A stretch of 64,000 nt of DNA from positions 3,574,004-3,638,003 of the forward strand of contig NZ_KE386496.1 in the NCBI RefSeq assembly GCF_000427445.1, read 5' to 3'. The DNA comes from Methylocapsa acidiphila B2 (lineage in GTDB: Bacteria > Pseudomonadota > Alphaproteobacteria > Rhizobiales > Beijerinckiaceae). Shown piece after piece: positions 63,482 through 64,000 of this stretch; the first letter of the stretch is position 1; every line of letters begins with the position of its first letter. The notes under the pieces are model-generated. The model did no database searches. It was not told the origin of the DNA and saw only the letters and a program-made list of their open reading frames with translations. The position numbers and the translations under genes were made by a program.

Positions 63482-64000
63482 ATGCTTATGCAGCCGGTTA
63501 CAACGAGTTCACCGCATTCCTTGCAGCGCCAGACGCATTTCGCGAACTACGATGTCGGCTTCTTCAACTGCGCGGCCGAACTCTCGGGCATGAGCTTGAA
63601 CTATGCCAGGGATGAAGAAATTTATGGCGAGGGCGAGGACGCCGAATTCGTTTACAAGGTCGCCCATGGCGCCGTGCGCACCTATAAGCTGCTGCGGGAC
63701 GGGCGCCGGCAAATCGGCGGGTTTCATCTCGCCGGGGATCTTTTCGGGCTCGACCTCGGCGGCCGACGGCATTTGACCGCGGAGGCGGTCGCCGACAGCA
63801 AGGTTCTGGTCTTCAAGCGGCGACAGGTCGAATCGGTGGTCGCGCAAAATCTCGCCGCCGCGCGCGAGCTTTGGCTGACCACAGCCAATCATCTGCAGCA
63901 TGCGGAAGAGCACATGCTCCTGCTCGGCCGCAAGACGGCCATCGAGCGGCTGGCGGCCTTTTTGCTCGAAATGGATGCGCGCAGCGGGCAGGCTGGCCGG
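63482..64000 (+). CDS. CRP/FNR-family transcription regulator, FixK/FnrN-like, cut by window end
   Basis: 173 residues seen, with AAGGAG seven bases before the ATG. The cyclic-nucleotide-binding-like sensor barrel is at about 35-125 (Y-G-E-G-E-D-A-E-F-V-Y-K-V, D-G-R-R-Q-I-G-G-F-H-L-A-G-D-L-F-G-L) and the dimer helix follows with L-L-G-R-K-T-A-I-E-R-L-A-A-F-L-L-E-M. No N-terminal Cys cluster, so closer to FixK than to oxygen-sensing FNR. The DNA-binding domain lies beyond the window. Confidence 0.9.
   Translation, partial: MLMQPVTTSSPHSLQRQTHFANYDVGFFNCAAELSGMSLNYARDEEIYGEGEDAEFVYKVAHGAVRTYKLLRDGRRQIGGFHLAGDLFGLDLGGRRHLTAEAVADSKVLVFKRRQVESVVAQNLAAARELWLTTANHLQHAEEHMLLLGRKTAIERLAAFLLEMDARSGQAGR

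Overview
The window looks like a chromosomal segment from a high-GC alphaproteobacterium of the Hyphomicrobiales, most likely in or near the Beijerinckiaceae/Methylocystaceae. Pointers are the hisZ-hisG pair, the aroQ-accB-accC order, ppk-ppx next to rnd and aspS, small Rhizobiales-type proteins resembling DUF6111, DUF1285 and DUF6163, and a CIRCE-controlled groESL operon. The genus is an inference; no rRNA or other taxonomic marker lies in the window.

Layout. 1-1600: AT-richer accessory stretch with an ImmA/IrrE-type peptidase cut by the window edge and three small unknown genes. 2189-4703: hisZ-hisG and a small Trypco1-like protein. 4725-12722: SbmA/BacA-type ABC exporter, IHF-like protein, groEL-groES with CIRCE and a near-consensus promoter, LysM/BON protein, pteridine-reductase-like SDR, Rieske ferredoxin. 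12787-15527: cca, DUF6111, CoA-pyrophosphatase NUDIX and DUF1285 in one overlapping minus-strand operon. 15712-20458: MoxR ATPase, DUF58 and a BatA/DUF4159 protein.

20612-32348: a complete type II secretion locus. gspEFGHIJK and then gspL-gspM-gspN/C-like run on the minus strand; gspD and a short prepilin peptidase run on the plus strand. Most gsp genes overlap by four bases. The one real gap inside the minus-strand array, before gspL, carries four direct repeats spaced 20, 20 and 19 bp. 33171-37590: tRNA-Gly(UCC), an OprB-type porin, and accC, accB, aroQ.

37927-50345: the transcription/translation block secE, nusG, rplK, rplA, rplJ, rplL, rpoB, rpoC, with hairpins in several intergenic spacers and a strong terminator after rpoC. 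50510-60672: catalase-like peroxidase, 3-hydroxyisobutyryl-CoA hydrolase, DUF6163-like membrane protein, ppk, ppx, rnd and aspS. 60726-64000: a DJ-1/PfpI protein, four minus-strand genes of unknown function led by an EthD-like tandem-domain protein, and the start of a CRP/FNR regulator cut by the window edge.

Most of the window is conserved housekeeping sequence. The least explained parts are the repeat array at gspL, an intrinsic terminator lying between a promoter and secE, the solitary Trypco1-like protein, the four-gene unknown cluster at 61.4-63.2 kb, and the palindrome-dense spacer at 6.8-7.3 kb. I saw no CRISPR array, insertion sequence, rRNA gene or replication origin.
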